Assembly (NCBI RefSeq): GCF_000516515.1 | Contig: NZ_KI911784.1 | Coordinates: 3,634,633 to 3,698,632 of the forward strand | Reading direction: 5' to 3' | Source: Chloroflexus sp. Y-396-1 | GTDB taxonomy: Bacteria; Chloroflexota; Chloroflexia; Chloroflexales; Chloroflexaceae | DNA length: 64,000 nucleotides | Part shown: piece by piece, positions 17,242 to 25,487 of the stretch | Layout of the letters: every line of letters begins with the position of its first letter | Numbering within the stretch: the stretch's first letter is position 1 | Notes under the pieces: generated by a model | What the model was told of the DNA's origin: nothing | The model's input: the letters and a program-made list of their open reading frames with translations, nothing else | The model's database searches: none | Translations under genes and position numbers: made by a program

Positions 17242-17964
17242 ATGAAACGCTTCTGGAACTGGCTGATAATGAGTTTTCTCGTATGGCTTGCGGCATGTGG
17301 CGGAATTGCGGCGCCACCTACACCTACTCCCACACCCGATCCACGTGCCCTAGCCGCCGCGATTGGGCAGGCAACTCAAGGGAGTAAGAGTGCCCATTTT
17401 CGCATGACGCTCAGTGGTAAGCCGGTTGCGCTCGATGCCAGTGGCGTCACAATTCTTAACAGCATTGAAGGAGATTTACGTCGTCCTGATGCAGTACTCT
17501 CAGTCCTCAATATTACGCTGGGTAGCGCAATTGGTGAAATTCGGACGGTCTCGCTGGCCGGAAAGCAGTTCGCAACCAATCCGATTACACGCCAGTGGAT
17601 GTGTTTGCAAGCCGGTTCAACATTCGATCCGGCAGTCTTATTTGCGCCGGATATCGGTATCGAGGCATTACTTGCCAACAATTTTGCTGACGTGACTCTG
17701 GTTGGTATCGAAGACCTTAATGGTCGTCCGCACTACCATCTCCGTGGTACACTACCTGCAGAGCCGTTACGCGCTATCAGTCTCAATCTGCTCGGTGCTG
17801 GGCCGGTGGCAACTGATCTGTGGGCCGATCAAGAGACCCTCCGCGCCAGTCGGGTAATCCTGGTCGATACGGCAACTGATACAACGAATCCCAGCACCTG
17901 GACGCTTGAGTTCAGCGAGTATGACAAAGCAGTTGATGTACGCGAACCGGTGCAATGTCCATGA
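17242..17964 (+). CDS. LppX/LprG-type lipoprotein
   Basis: A 240-residue exported lipoprotein. The signal peptide runs from MKRFWNWLIM to the lipobox LAAC, with the acylated Cys at residue 19. A short Thr-Pro linker (PTPTPTPDPR) follows, then a beta-rich domain resembling the LppX_LprAFG family, whose known members in mycobacteria bind triacylated lipids in a deep pocket. Conserved-looking strings are SAHFRMTLSG, QFATNPITRQWMC and LNGRPHYHLRG. ATG at 17242 follows AAGGGGG. Its stop overlaps the start of an MFS exporter, the same order as the mycobacterial lprG-P55 pair, which suggests it hands a lipid to or from that transporter. Confidence 0.8.
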   Translation: MKRFWNWLIMSFLVWLAACGGIAAPPTPTPTPDPRALAAAIGQATQGSKSAHFRMTLSGKPVALDASGVTILNSIEGDLRRPDAVLSVLNITLGSAIGEIRTVSLAGKQFATNPITRQWMCLQAGSTFDPAVLFAPDIGIEALLANNFADVTLVGIEDLNGRPHYHLRGTLPAEPLRAISLNLLGAGPVATDLWADQETLRASRVILVDTATDTTNPSTWTLEFSEYDKAVDVREPVQCP

Positions 17965-19490
17965 AGAACCCTGCGCTTACCAGTGTGAAGGAACGGCCCT
18001 TTGATCCGCGTGTGACCTTGGGGCTCGTTTGTCTCGCCATTTTCATCGGCGCTGTTGATCTGACCGTGATAAGCGCGGCGTTGCCGAAGGTTATGATCGA
18101 CCTGCGTCTGTCGCTCGATACCGAGTTAAACCGTGCTTCATGGGCGGTGAGTGGCTATTTACTGGCCTACACGGTCAGTATCACTTTCATGGGGCGCTTG
18201 TCCGACCTGTTTGGCCGACGGATGGTATATCTGCTTTGTCTGATCATCTTTCTGATCGGTTCGGCATGGGTAGCGGCGGCGCCGAATCTGACAATGCTGA
18301 TTATCGGGCGGGTTATTCAGGCGTTTGGCGCCGGAGCCATGGTGCCGGTTTCTATGGCGCTGGTGGGCGATCTCTTTTCACCAGGGCAGCGGGCAGCGGC
18401 TCTCGGTTTCATCGGCGCCGTTGATACCGCAGGTTGGATGGTGGGGCATCTGTACGGTGGCGTGCTGATGCGAATCTTCGATGACTGGCGTCTCCTTTTC
18501 TGGCTTAATCTGCCGATCGGGCTAGTGGCATTGGTGCTCACGTGGTATGCGCTGCGACAAGTGCCAACGCCGCCGCGACCCGGTCACTTTGACTGGCCAG
18601 GGACATTCTTGCTGAGTGGGAGTCTGATTGCATTGAATGTTGGGCTGGCCGCCGGGAGTGAGCTGGGAGCGACTGATTTTTACGGTGAACGGCTAGGCCC
18701 GCCACCTTACGCCGGGCCGTTGGTGGTGGTGGCTCTGATATTGCTGGCATTGTTTGTTTGGGTTGAGCGGCGTAGTGCCGATCCGCTCATTGGTATCGAA
18801 TTGTTTACTCAGCGGAATACGGCCATAGCCTGCGTGATTAACGTGGTTGTTGGGTTTGGGCTGGCGATTGCAATCACAAATGTGCCACTCTACATCAACA
18901 CCCGGCTGTTACTCTATCACCCAACCGATAGCGATATTTTGCGTATTGCAGCCTGGGATGCGGGCTGGATGCTGTCGGCGCTGACCCTGACGATGGCAGC
19001 CGCAGCACTCCCCGGCGGTTTCCTGACCGCACGTTTTGGAGCCCGGCTACCAACCGTATTGGGGCTGAGTCTGGCACTGCTTGGTTATATGCTGATGGTG
19101 TTTTGGGGGCCGGATGTTACCTATGTGCGGATGGGTCTAGAATTGGCCTTGACCGGTATTGGTTTAGGCCTGGTGATTGCGCCGGTAGCCGACACAGTGG
19201 TCGCATACGCTGGTGAAGATCGGCGAGGGGCCGCATCGGCGCTGGTCATTGCCCTGCGACTGGTAGGGATGACGGTCGGTGTCGCAATCCTCACGATGTG
19301 GGGTGTTCATCGCCAGGATGAATTGCGACGCGCTGGCGTCGACAATCCGCTCGCCGTTGCCGATCCTGCTAGATTTCTAATGGAAATTGCAGCCCAGGTC
19401 ATTGGGGAAACCTTTCTCTTTGGCGCTGCTGTGTGTCTGATCGGGTTGCTGGCCGGGATGGCGATGACCGCTGCCCTTCGTCAGCGTTAA
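17955..19490 (+). CDS. MFS exporter, DHA2/P55-like, partner of the lipoprotein
   Basis: A 511-residue integral membrane protein with about 14 predicted segments. Drug:H+ antiporter motifs include the loop 2-3 signature GRLSDLFGRRMVYL and an acidic residue in TM1 (GAVDLTVISAALP). A long polar insert around residues 230-245 (GATDFYGERLGPPPY) breaks the central pair of helices. The gene starts within the lipoprotein gene; ATG at 17955 or at 17961 (giving an ATGA overlap) are both possible. In mycobacteria the equivalent transporter works with LprG to move triacylglycerides. Substrate here is inferred from that arrangement only; a multidrug role is the alternative. Confidence 0.85.
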   Translation: MSMKNPALTSVKERPFDPRVTLGLVCLAIFIGAVDLTVISAALPKVMIDLRLSLDTELNRASWAVSGYLLAYTVSITFMGRLSDLFGRRMVYLLCLIIFLIGSAWVAAAPNLTMLIIGRVIQAFGAGAMVPVSMALVGDLFSPGQRAAALGFIGAVDTAGWMVGHLYGGVLMRIFDDWRLLFWLNLPIGLVALVLTWYALRQVPTPPRPGHFDWPGTFLLSGSLIALNVGLAAGSELGATDFYGERLGPPPYAGPLVVVALILLALFVWVERRSADPLIGIELFTQRNTAIACVINVVVGFGLAIAITNVPLYINTRLLLYHPTDSDILRIAAWDAGWMLSALTLTMAAAALPGGFLTARFGARLPTVLGLSLALLGYMLMVFWGPDVTYVRMGLELALTGIGLGLVIAPVADTVVAYAGEDRRGAASALVIALRLVGMTVGVAILTMWGVHRQDELRRAGVDNPLAVADPARFLMEIAAQVIGETFLFGAAVCLIGLLAGMAMTAALRQR

Positions 19491-19558
19491 CTGTCATCGT
19501 CTGTGGTATGATGAGGAAGTAAGTCACAGGAGCTGATAGCTCCATAAGGATACACTCA

Positions 19559-20071
19559 ATGCATGACGAAGAGATTCAACGGCTGATCACCCAGTATTTA
19601 CCGTCTGAAGTGCGCGCCGGGCCACCAGAGATTAGACGTTACAGTGATGAGATACTCATCATTCTCCAGATCGGTCATTCGGTTGAAGAGATTCCACGAT
19701 TGCGCGAACAGACGCGCCGGAACCGAATGCGGATCGCTCGTGAAATTGAGCGGCATAGCGGCGTGCCGGTTGCATGGGGGATGCGCGCGGCTGAGCATGA
19801 AGTGCTCTTCACCACTCGCACGGTACCGGTTATGACAAGGCTCGGTCGCGCTGAACGTGAATTGCTCGATCTGCTGGTAGCAGTCGGGATTGCTGACACC
19901 CGTAGTAGTGCATTAGCCTACATCGCTCGTGCGTTTGCGTTTGAGCACCGCGAATGGTTAGCCGAAGCACGTTTAGCCGTTGGTGAGATGGCGCGAGTAC
20001 GTGCTCGCCTACAACTTCAACCGCGTTCAGGGCCGCCCGTGTTGCCTCCGGAGCTGAACGATGGCGCTTGA
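19559..20071 (+). CDS. Hypothetical protein, 170 residues
   Basis: I do not recognise a named family. The N-terminal two thirds look alpha/beta and charged (EIPRLREQTRRNRMRIAREI). The C-terminal part, around residues 100-150, is a helical segment with the phrase GIADTRSSALAYIARAFAFE, which resembles the dimerising part of ribbon-helix-helix regulators, though no basic first strand is obvious. There is no signal peptide. ATG at 19559 follows AAGGATA. It is separated from the MFS gene by 68 bases with a TATGAT-like box, so it may have its own promoter, and it is followed by tRNA-Pro. Confidence 0.6.
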   Translation: MHDEEIQRLITQYLPSEVRAGPPEIRRYSDEILIILQIGHSVEEIPRLREQTRRNRMRIAREIERHSGVPVAWGMRAAEHEVLFTTRTVPVMTRLGRAERELLDLLVAVGIADTRSSALAYIARAFAFEHREWLAEARLAVGEMARVRARLQLQPRSGPPVLPPELNDGA

Positions 20072-20106
20072 CAAAATAGCCCAACTGCTGGTAACCTAAT
20101 GGGCGA

Positions 20107-20183
20107 CGGGGCGTGGCTCAGCCTGGTAGAGCACCGCGTTTGGGACGCGGGGGTCGTGGGTTCAAATCCCTCCGCCCCGACCA
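20107..20183 (+). tRNA. tRNA-Pro (anticodon UGG)
   Basis: The acceptor stem CGGGGCG pairs with CGCCCCG, the discriminator is A and CCA is encoded. The anticodon stem CCGCG/CGCGG holds the loop TTTGGGA, giving anticodon TGG. The T arm has GGTTCAAATCC. All cloverleaf parts are intact. Confidence 0.95.
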
Positions 20184-20201
20184 CATTTGCCAAGTGGCAA
20201 T

Positions 20202-20226
20202 GACCGCCGGCCGCAATCCGGCGGTC
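20202..20226 (+). terminator. Terminator after tRNA-Pro
   Basis: The perfect 9-bp stem GACCGCCGG/CCGGCGGTC with a 7-nt loop is followed by TTTG. It separates the tRNA from the response-regulator gene, 18 bases upstream of that gene's ATG. Confidence 0.75.
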
Positions 20227-20244
20227 TTTGTATGTGGAGTGGCT

Positions 20245-20943
20245 ATGGCGACAGTTCTGATCATTGAAGATGAGACAACACTGGCCGAGACGTTGCGCTA
20301 CAACCTTGAACGTGAAGGGTATAGCGTCATTGTTGCCGCTGATGGGGTGCAGGGTCTCGACCGTGCGCGTCGTGATCAGCCTGATCTCGTCGTGCTCGAT
20401 ATTATGCTGCCGCGCCTCGATGGCTTTTCGGTCTGCCGTATCCTGCGTCAAGAGAGTGATGTTCCCATCATTATGCTCACTGCTCGTCAGGATGAGGTGG
20501 ATCGGATTGCCGGTCTTGAACTGGGCGCCGATGATTATATGAGCAAGCCATTCAGTCTTGGCGAGTTTCTGGCTCGTGTACGGGCTATTCTGCGACGAAG
20601 TGAACGGCAGCCGCATTCGATTGTGCGTGAAATCTTCGAGGCAGGAGCCATTCGAGTGGATACTAGTAGTCGGCGGGCATGGCGCAATGGTCAGGAACTC
20701 AATCTGCCACAGAAAGAGTTCGATCTGCTTACCTGCCTGATGCGTAATCGGGGAATTGCCCTCACTCGTGATCTCTTGCTCGAACGGGTCTGGGGACAGG
20801 ATTTCATCGGCGATAGTCGAACTGTTGACGTACATATCCGCTGGTTACGCGAGAAGATTGAGCCAGACCCCAGCAAGCCGACCTACATCCAGACAGTACG
20901 TGGAGTTGGCTACCGGTTTGAACCTCCAACCGACGAAGTGTAA
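20245..20943 (+). CDS. OmpR/PhoB-family response regulator
   Basis: A 232-residue transcription factor. The receiver domain (1-120) has the acidic pair in IEDETT, the phospho-acceptor Asp in DLVVLDIMLPRLDG and the Lys in MSKPFS. A winged-helix DNA-binding domain follows (130-228), with the recognition region TVDVHIRWLREKIEPDP and the wing TVRGVGYRF. It is paired with the kinase that starts eight bases after its stop. The layout resembles PhoB/PhoR, but no phosphate transport genes are nearby. ATG at 20245 has TGGAG upstream. An open frame continuing upstream through the tRNA gene is an artefact. Confidence 0.92.
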   Translation: MATVLIIEDETTLAETLRYNLEREGYSVIVAADGVQGLDRARRDQPDLVVLDIMLPRLDGFSVCRILRQESDVPIIMLTARQDEVDRIAGLELGADDYMSKPFSLGEFLARVRAILRRSERQPHSIVREIFEAGAIRVDTSSRRAWRNGQELNLPQKEFDLLTCLMRNRGIALTRDLLLERVWGQDFIGDSRTVDVHIRWLREKIEPDPSKPTYIQTVRGVGYRFEPPTDEV

Positions 20944-20951
20944 TTGCACCA

Positions 20952-22238
20952 ATGACGCTGCTTGAAGTCATTCTTTCAGTGGCCACGATTATTCTGACGG
21001 TAGTGCTCGCCGTGGTTGTCCACCGACAGCGTCAGAAAGTTCGCTCGTTATCGGTTGTTACACCGCCGCCCGCTCACCTGCCCTCTAAACAATCTGGTAA
21101 TATGATTACCACTTCGACACCTGAGTCGAGTCTCACTACTGAAAAACCTGCCTTCCTCGATACAAACCGTCAATTACTTTTCCTGGCGCTAGCTCAGGCC
21201 ATTGATAGTGGAGTGATCGTCGTTGATACTGAACGCTCTATTATTTTCCACAATGACGCAGCGGTGCATTTATTAGCTGCTCAAACACCCGTCATTGGTC
21301 ATGGCCTAATCATGCTTTTGCGTGACCACCAGGCAGATTATCTGGCCCAAGAAGTCCTGATCGATGGTGAAGGCAGGGAGCTGACAATTCGTCCGCTTAC
21401 GACCGGGCGAACCCTTCATTTGCATTATGTGCCATTGATAGAAGATGGCAAAAAACCGGTAGGCACGCTGATTACGATTCGCGATCTAACACAGATTAGT
21501 ATGCTCGAGCGGGCGCGCCGTGATCTGGTAGCCAATGTCTCACACGAGCTGCGTACTCCACTGGCATCATTGAAACTGCTGGTTGAGACACTACAATCTG
21601 CACCACCACCCGACATTGCCAGTCGAATGCTGGCCCAAATGACACAAGAGATTGATGCTGTTACCCAACTGGTTGAAGAATTGCACGAACTTTCCCGTCT
21701 TGAGTCAGGCCGTGTATCACTCAAACTAGAACCGCTGCCGGTTTGGCCGGTTATTGAGCGTGCAGTTGAACGTATCCGTCCTCAGGCTGACCGTAAACAA
21801 CAGACAATTTGTGCTGTCAATGCTGGTGATCTCCCGCTAGCACTGATGGATGGGGATCGCATCGGGCAGGTCTTGCTGAATCTGCTGCATAATGCCGTCA
21901 AATTTACCCCTGAGTCCGGTACAATCACTGTAACGGCGCAAGTGTTAAATCTCGATCACGATGATCCACCCTCTCGTTCAGATCGGCCACCCCATCCGGC
22001 AGGAAAGTGGCTCTTGGTCAGTGTCAGCGACACCGGTATCGGTATTCCCAAACACGAAATTCCACGTATTTTTGAACGCTTTTACAAAGTTGATCGTGCG
22101 CGTACCCGTCACGCTGGCGGCACCGGGCTGGGTCTGGCCATTGCCAGGCACCTCGTAGAGGGACACGGGGGGCGCATTTGGGCCAGCAGTCAAGAAGGAC
22201 ACGGTTCGACGTTCTGGTTTACGCTGCCAGCCGTATAG
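20952..22238 (+). CDS. PhoR-like sensor histidine kinase
   Basis: A 428-residue membrane kinase. One N-terminal transmembrane segment (residues 3-23, VILSVATIILTVVLAVVV) is followed by a Ser/Pro linker. A PAS domain spans about 75-175, the HisKA dimerisation domain has the phospho-acceptor His in NVSHELRTPLAS (about 198), and the HATPase domain carries LHNAVKFTPESG, VSDTGIGIP and GTGLGLAIARHL. All catalytic boxes are intact. There is no sizeable extracytoplasmic sensor, so the signal is probably read by the cytoplasmic PAS domain or by a membrane partner, as in PhoR. It is co-transcribed with the regulator in front of it. Confidence 0.92.
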   Translation: MTLLEVILSVATIILTVVLAVVVHRQRQKVRSLSVVTPPPAHLPSKQSGNMITTSTPESSLTTEKPAFLDTNRQLLFLALAQAIDSGVIVVDTERSIIFHNDAAVHLLAAQTPVIGHGLIMLLRDHQADYLAQEVLIDGEGRELTIRPLTTGRTLHLHYVPLIEDGKKPVGTLITIRDLTQISMLERARRDLVANVSHELRTPLASLKLLVETLQSAPPPDIASRMLAQMTQEIDAVTQLVEELHELSRLESGRVSLKLEPLPVWPVIERAVERIRPQADRKQQTICAVNAGDLPLALMDGDRIGQVLLNLLHNAVKFTPESGTITVTAQVLNLDHDDPPSRSDRPPHPAGKWLLVSVSDTGIGIPKHEIPRIFERFYKVDRARTRHAGGTGLGLAIARHLVEGHGGRIWASSQEGHGSTFWFTLPAV

Positions 22239-22595
22239 TGCTGCCGGTGTTGTTGCTAGGTGTTTGCGGTAGTTTCAATGTCCGTGCTGTTAAGTGTGTC
22301 TCGTTCTCCTCATCTTCCCCCAACCAGGAAGGCGGAGGTGAAAGTGGTGGAGAAACCGCCTAAGATAGCTTATTAATGCGACAAACGACGGGTTTCCGTC
22401 GATTCCCTACAGGATGCGGGTGCGGGTCAGCGGCTGGCGCTTTCAGGCGATTACGTAGAACGGTGATCGCCGTCAGGGGGTGTGCGCTGTTTGACGGTTT
22501 CAATCCGTTGGTGAGCAGTTTGATCATCACATGCACCCCGAAGCTGAAAACGTTGAAAAGCCCCGGGTCGGTCGCCGGGCATGATGCCGTTACGG
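22239..22595. other. Convergent intergenic region without a supported gene
   Basis: The region lies between two converging kinase genes. It holds small palindromic bits (GCCCCGGG..CCGGGC near 22560-22580) but no open frame with a ribosome binding site. The minus-strand frame across 22360-22635 overlaps the end of the next kinase and looks like chance. Confidence 0.45.
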
Positions 22596-24116
22596 TCAGA
22601 CGTTTTGCTCGTCTGATGCCGGCAATGTAAACCACACGAGCGTTCCTTGATTAAGTGTACTCTCCACCCCAATCGTACCACCGTGGGCTTCGACCAATCC
22701 CTTCGCAATAGACAGGCCAAGCCCGGCATTACCACCGGTTCGTTCGCGCGCTGGATCAGCTCGATAGAAACGCTCGAAGAGATGCGGGAGATGCTCAGGG
22801 GAAACGCCACAACCGGTATCACGCACGCTCAAACGGACATTCCTACCGACTAGTTCTGCACTGATCGTAATTACACCACCAGCGGGAGTATAACGAAGGG
22901 CATTATCGATCAGGATCAGCAATACTTGACGTAATCGATCAGGGTCGGCGTTGACAATCCCGGCTGCGTGATTGAGATTCACCGTAATGCTGCGCTCTTC
23001 ACCCAACCGACTCACGTGGCGGTGCAGTTCGCTCAGGAAATCTCTGAGGTCAATCCTTTGTCGTTGGAGGGTTAATGCCCCACTATCAAGCCGCGAGAGG
23101 GTTAGTAGATCATCGACCAGTCGGCGCATATGATCACTCTCACTCAGGATGTCGCTCAGCAATTCACGGTGATCGTCATCGGTTGCACTACGCAGAGCAA
23201 CTTCGGCACTGGCGCGAATCAATGTTAGTGGTGCACGCAGTTCATGGCTGGCACTAGCAATAAAGCGTAACTGGCGTGCCCAGGCGTCTTCTGCGGGCCG
23301 CAGGGCGCGTCCGGCTAACCACCAGCCCGCGATACCGATCACGATAGCGCCGACAAAACCAAAGCTGACAAGACCGATCATCAGTTGATTGAGTACCTGC
23401 TCTTGATCGGTGAGTAAACGTCCTAATTGTAGAGCCGCCGGACCATCAGAACGGGTCAGGCGGTAGGTGAGTAGTCTGATCCGTTGTCCGCTATTAACGG
23501 TAATGGTGCGTAAATCCGAGCCGTTCTGTAATGCGGCTGCCAATGCTTCTTTATCGGCAGTTATTGGTAGGGCTGCCGGATTGGGGTTGAAGAGAATCCG
23601 ACCCTGAGCGTCTAGTGGTAACACGAAGATGGAAGCTATCTCAGCATCGTAGGCTGCCGGTGGTGATGAGATACCGGTGATATGATCACGCTGGAGGTCC
23701 TTAATCTCGATACCGACAATCCGACCGCTGTATGCGTCAATGGTAATCTCGCTATCGTCACGAAGTTTCACCTCATAGAATCGGTCGTCTTCTTCTAGTT
23801 TAATACTCTTGATTTGACCACCACGTACCGATAAAGCGATCCGTCCTGCTTCTTCTGTAGTCAACATACGCGAACGAGTGATCCTACCTTCGTTGCGCAA
23901 GATCGACCAGTCGATGTCGGCTTCAGCGAGTTCGGGTGGGAGTGGTGCGTTCAGCGAATGAAACTCGTGCGCCATTTTATGGTAAAGAGCCAGATCGGTG
24001 GTGCGCTCAAAATAGCGGGCTACGATCACGTAAGTACCGCTAGCGACCAACGCAATAATCGCTACCGCAGCCAGAGCGTAAAACAGGGTAAACTGCCAGC
24101 GCAGAAGTTTAAACAC
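22596..24116 (-). CDS. Sensor histidine kinase with an extracytoplasmic PepSY domain
   Basis: A 506-residue kinase. TM1 spans about residues 10-33 and TM2 about 246-268. Between them lies a roughly 210-residue outside domain that contains a PepSY unit at about 86-136 (GGQIKSIKLEEDDRFYEVKL, then ITIDAYSGRIVGIE). The cytoplasmic part has HisKA (His near 291, SASHELRAPLTL) and HATPase boxes (IDNALRYTPAGG, VRDTGCGVS, NAGLGLSIAKGL). It starts with GTG at 24116 and overlaps the regulator gene by 8 bases. PepSY domains are also found twice in the divergent operon protein at 25488, so kinase and target share the same fold, which hints at direct sensing or feedback. Confidence 0.9.
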   Translation of the reverse strand: MFKLLRWQFTLFYALAAVAIIALVASGTYVIVARYFERTTDLALYHKMAHEFHSLNAPLPPELAEADIDWSILRNEGRITRSRMLTTEEAGRIALSVRGGQIKSIKLEEDDRFYEVKLRDDSEITIDAYSGRIVGIEIKDLQRDHITGISSPPAAYDAEIASIFVLPLDAQGRILFNPNPAALPITADKEALAAALQNGSDLRTITVNSGQRIRLLTYRLTRSDGPAALQLGRLLTDQEQVLNQLMIGLVSFGFVGAIVIGIAGWWLAGRALRPAEDAWARQLRFIASASHELRAPLTLIRASAEVALRSATDDDHRELLSDILSESDHMRRLVDDLLTLSRLDSGALTLQRQRIDLRDFLSELHRHVSRLGEERSITVNLNHAAGIVNADPDRLRQVLLILIDNALRYTPAGGVITISAELVGRNVRLSVRDTGCGVSPEHLPHLFERFYRADPARERTGGNAGLGLSIAKGLVEAHGGTIGVESTLNQGTLVWFTLPASDEQNV

Positions 24117-24789
24117 GGTCTACCTCCAGTCGATACCCAATACCACGTACTGTAACAATCGGATCAGGCTCGCCCGGAGCGTTGAGTTTCCGTCGCAGAT
24201 ACGAAATATAGACATCAACCATTTGGGGTTGTACGTCGTGCTCGAACGACCAGACATAATCGAGAATTTGTTGGCGCGTGAGCGTTTGGCCGGCGTTCCG
24301 CAGCAGATACTCAAGCAACCGCCACTCGGTCGGTGTTAGATCAAGCCGTCGCTCACCCCGTCGTGCTGTATAGGTGCGCAGATCGAGGACCAGCGCACCG
24401 GCGCGTAGTTCGTCGTTGCCCAGATTGGGGCTAAAACGCCGACCAAGGGCACGGATACGGGCCAGTAATTCTTCAAAGGCAAATGGTTTTACCAGGTAAT
24501 CGTCGGCGCCGCTTTCAAATCCCAGCACCTTATCTTCAATCTGTCCACGGGCCGTCAGTAAAAGCAATGCTGTTGGTAAACGGGCTGCCCGTACAGCACG
24601 ACAAATTGATGGACCATCACGGCCCGGTAGCATCCAATCGATAATGGCTACATCGTAAGTGCCCTGCAATAGCAGATCAAGCCCACTCTCACCGTCATAC
24701 GCGACATCAACGGTATGTCGTTCGTCGCGCAAGACACGCTCAATCAGACGGGCCAATCGTTTGTCATCTTCTACCACTAAAATCCGCAC
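24109..24789 (-). CDS. OmpR-family response regulator partner of the PepSY kinase
   Basis: A 226-residue regulator. The receiver has VVEDDKRLARL at the start, the phospho-acceptor Asp in VAIIDWMLPGRDG and Lys in LVKPFAFEE. The C-terminal winged helix has LTPTEWRLLEYLLRN and the wing TVRGIGYRLEVDRV. It is the first gene of a two-gene unit with the kinase and is divergent from the heme/PepSY/ApbE operon with a 187-bp shared regulatory region. Two pairs of 11-bp-spaced direct repeats in that region fit binding by this family. Its closest functional analogues are QseB/PmrA-type regulators, judged from layout only. Confidence 0.92.
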   Translation of the reverse strand: MRILVVEDDKRLARLIERVLRDERHTVDVAYDGESGLDLLLQGTYDVAIIDWMLPGRDGPSICRAVRAARLPTALLLLTARGQIEDKVLGFESGADDYLVKPFAFEELLARIRALGRRFSPNLGNDELRAGALVLDLRTYTARRGERRLDLTPTEWRLLEYLLRNAGQTLTRQQILDYVWSFEHDVQPQMVDVYISYLRRKLNAPGEPDPIVTVRGIGYRLEVDRV

Positions 24790-24873
24790 GGGCTACTCCC
24801 CAAGACGATCTTTTGGCAAACAACGCCAGCACGCTGAGTCATTGTATCTCTATTTGGTCATACCGCACGAATC

Positions 24874-24921
24874 TTGGAAAAAGATTGGAAATCATCGCTG
24901 TCATTTTAAGACACTTTTGAG
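24874..24921 (+). promoter_or_regulatory. Candidate response-regulator binding site: two 11-bp-period direct repeats
   Basis: TTGGAAA occurs at 24874-24880 and 24885-24891, and TTTTAAG/TTTTGAG at 24904-24910 and 24915-24921. Each pair is spaced by 11 bp, one helical turn, as expected for tandem binding of OmpR/PhoB-type dimers. They lie between the divergent regulator and the operon start at 24977. Confidence 0.5.
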
Positions 24922-24976
24922 AGAACGTCGCTACTCTGAGGGGCGTAGACGGCAATCAATGATGAAAGGAACGACA

Positions 24977-25441
24977 ATGCTCAAACAACTCTTCCGACCG
25001 CGTAATGTATTCATCGGGCTAGGGACAATCTTCATCATCATGCAAGTGGTGCCGGTCTGGGCCTGGCAGACGAATCCACCGGTGCTGAATGATGTTGCCT
25101 GGACAACACCAGAAGCGGCAAGTATTGCCCGCCGCGCTTGCTACGATTGTCACAGTAACGAAACGGTCTGGCCGTGGTACAGCAAGATTGCCCCTGCTTC
25201 TTGGCTGATTACCTACGACGTGATCAAAGGGCGAAATGAGTTGAATTTCTCGCTCCCCTTGCGTGAGCCGGCTGAACTAGCTAAGGAGATCGCTGAAGTG
25301 GTGCGAGAGGGCGAAATGCCGCCACGTCAGTATCTGATCCTGCACCCTGAAGCTCGGCTCTCGCCGACCGACATTCAGGCATTGATCAGCGGTATACCTG
25401 GCGGCGCCGGTCTTGAATTTGGTGAACGCGACGATGATTAG
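24977..25441 (+). CDS. Membrane-anchored heme-binding (CxxCH) protein
   Basis: A 154-residue protein. One N-terminal hydrophobic segment (FIGLGTIFIIMQVVPVW, about residues 11-28) anchors or exports it. A c-type heme motif CYDCH follows near residue 56, in RRACYDCHSNETVWPWYSKI, which matches the Haem_bd family of small exported cytochromes. A WPWY cluster and the later EGEMPPRQYLILHPEARL are also typical. ATG at 24977 is chosen because AAAGGA lies six bases upstream; two earlier ATG codons at 24959 and 24962 overlap that site. It is the first gene of the operon and is likely controlled by the divergent two-component system. Confidence 0.85.
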   Translation: MLKQLFRPRNVFIGLGTIFIIMQVVPVWAWQTNPPVLNDVAWTTPEAASIARRACYDCHSNETVWPWYSKIAPASWLITYDVIKGRNELNFSLPLREPAELAKEIAEVVREGEMPPRQYLILHPEARLSPTDIQALISGIPGGAGLEFGERDDD

Positions 25442-25487
25442 TTAGTTTTGCTCCTTAAGTAGATCAAAATTCTGTGGAGGTTTCGCT

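Noticed and set aside
20113-20244. N-terminal extension of the response regulator through the tRNA gene.
   Set aside because: The segment is tRNA-Pro and its terminator; the regulator has a proper start and ribosome binding site at 20245.
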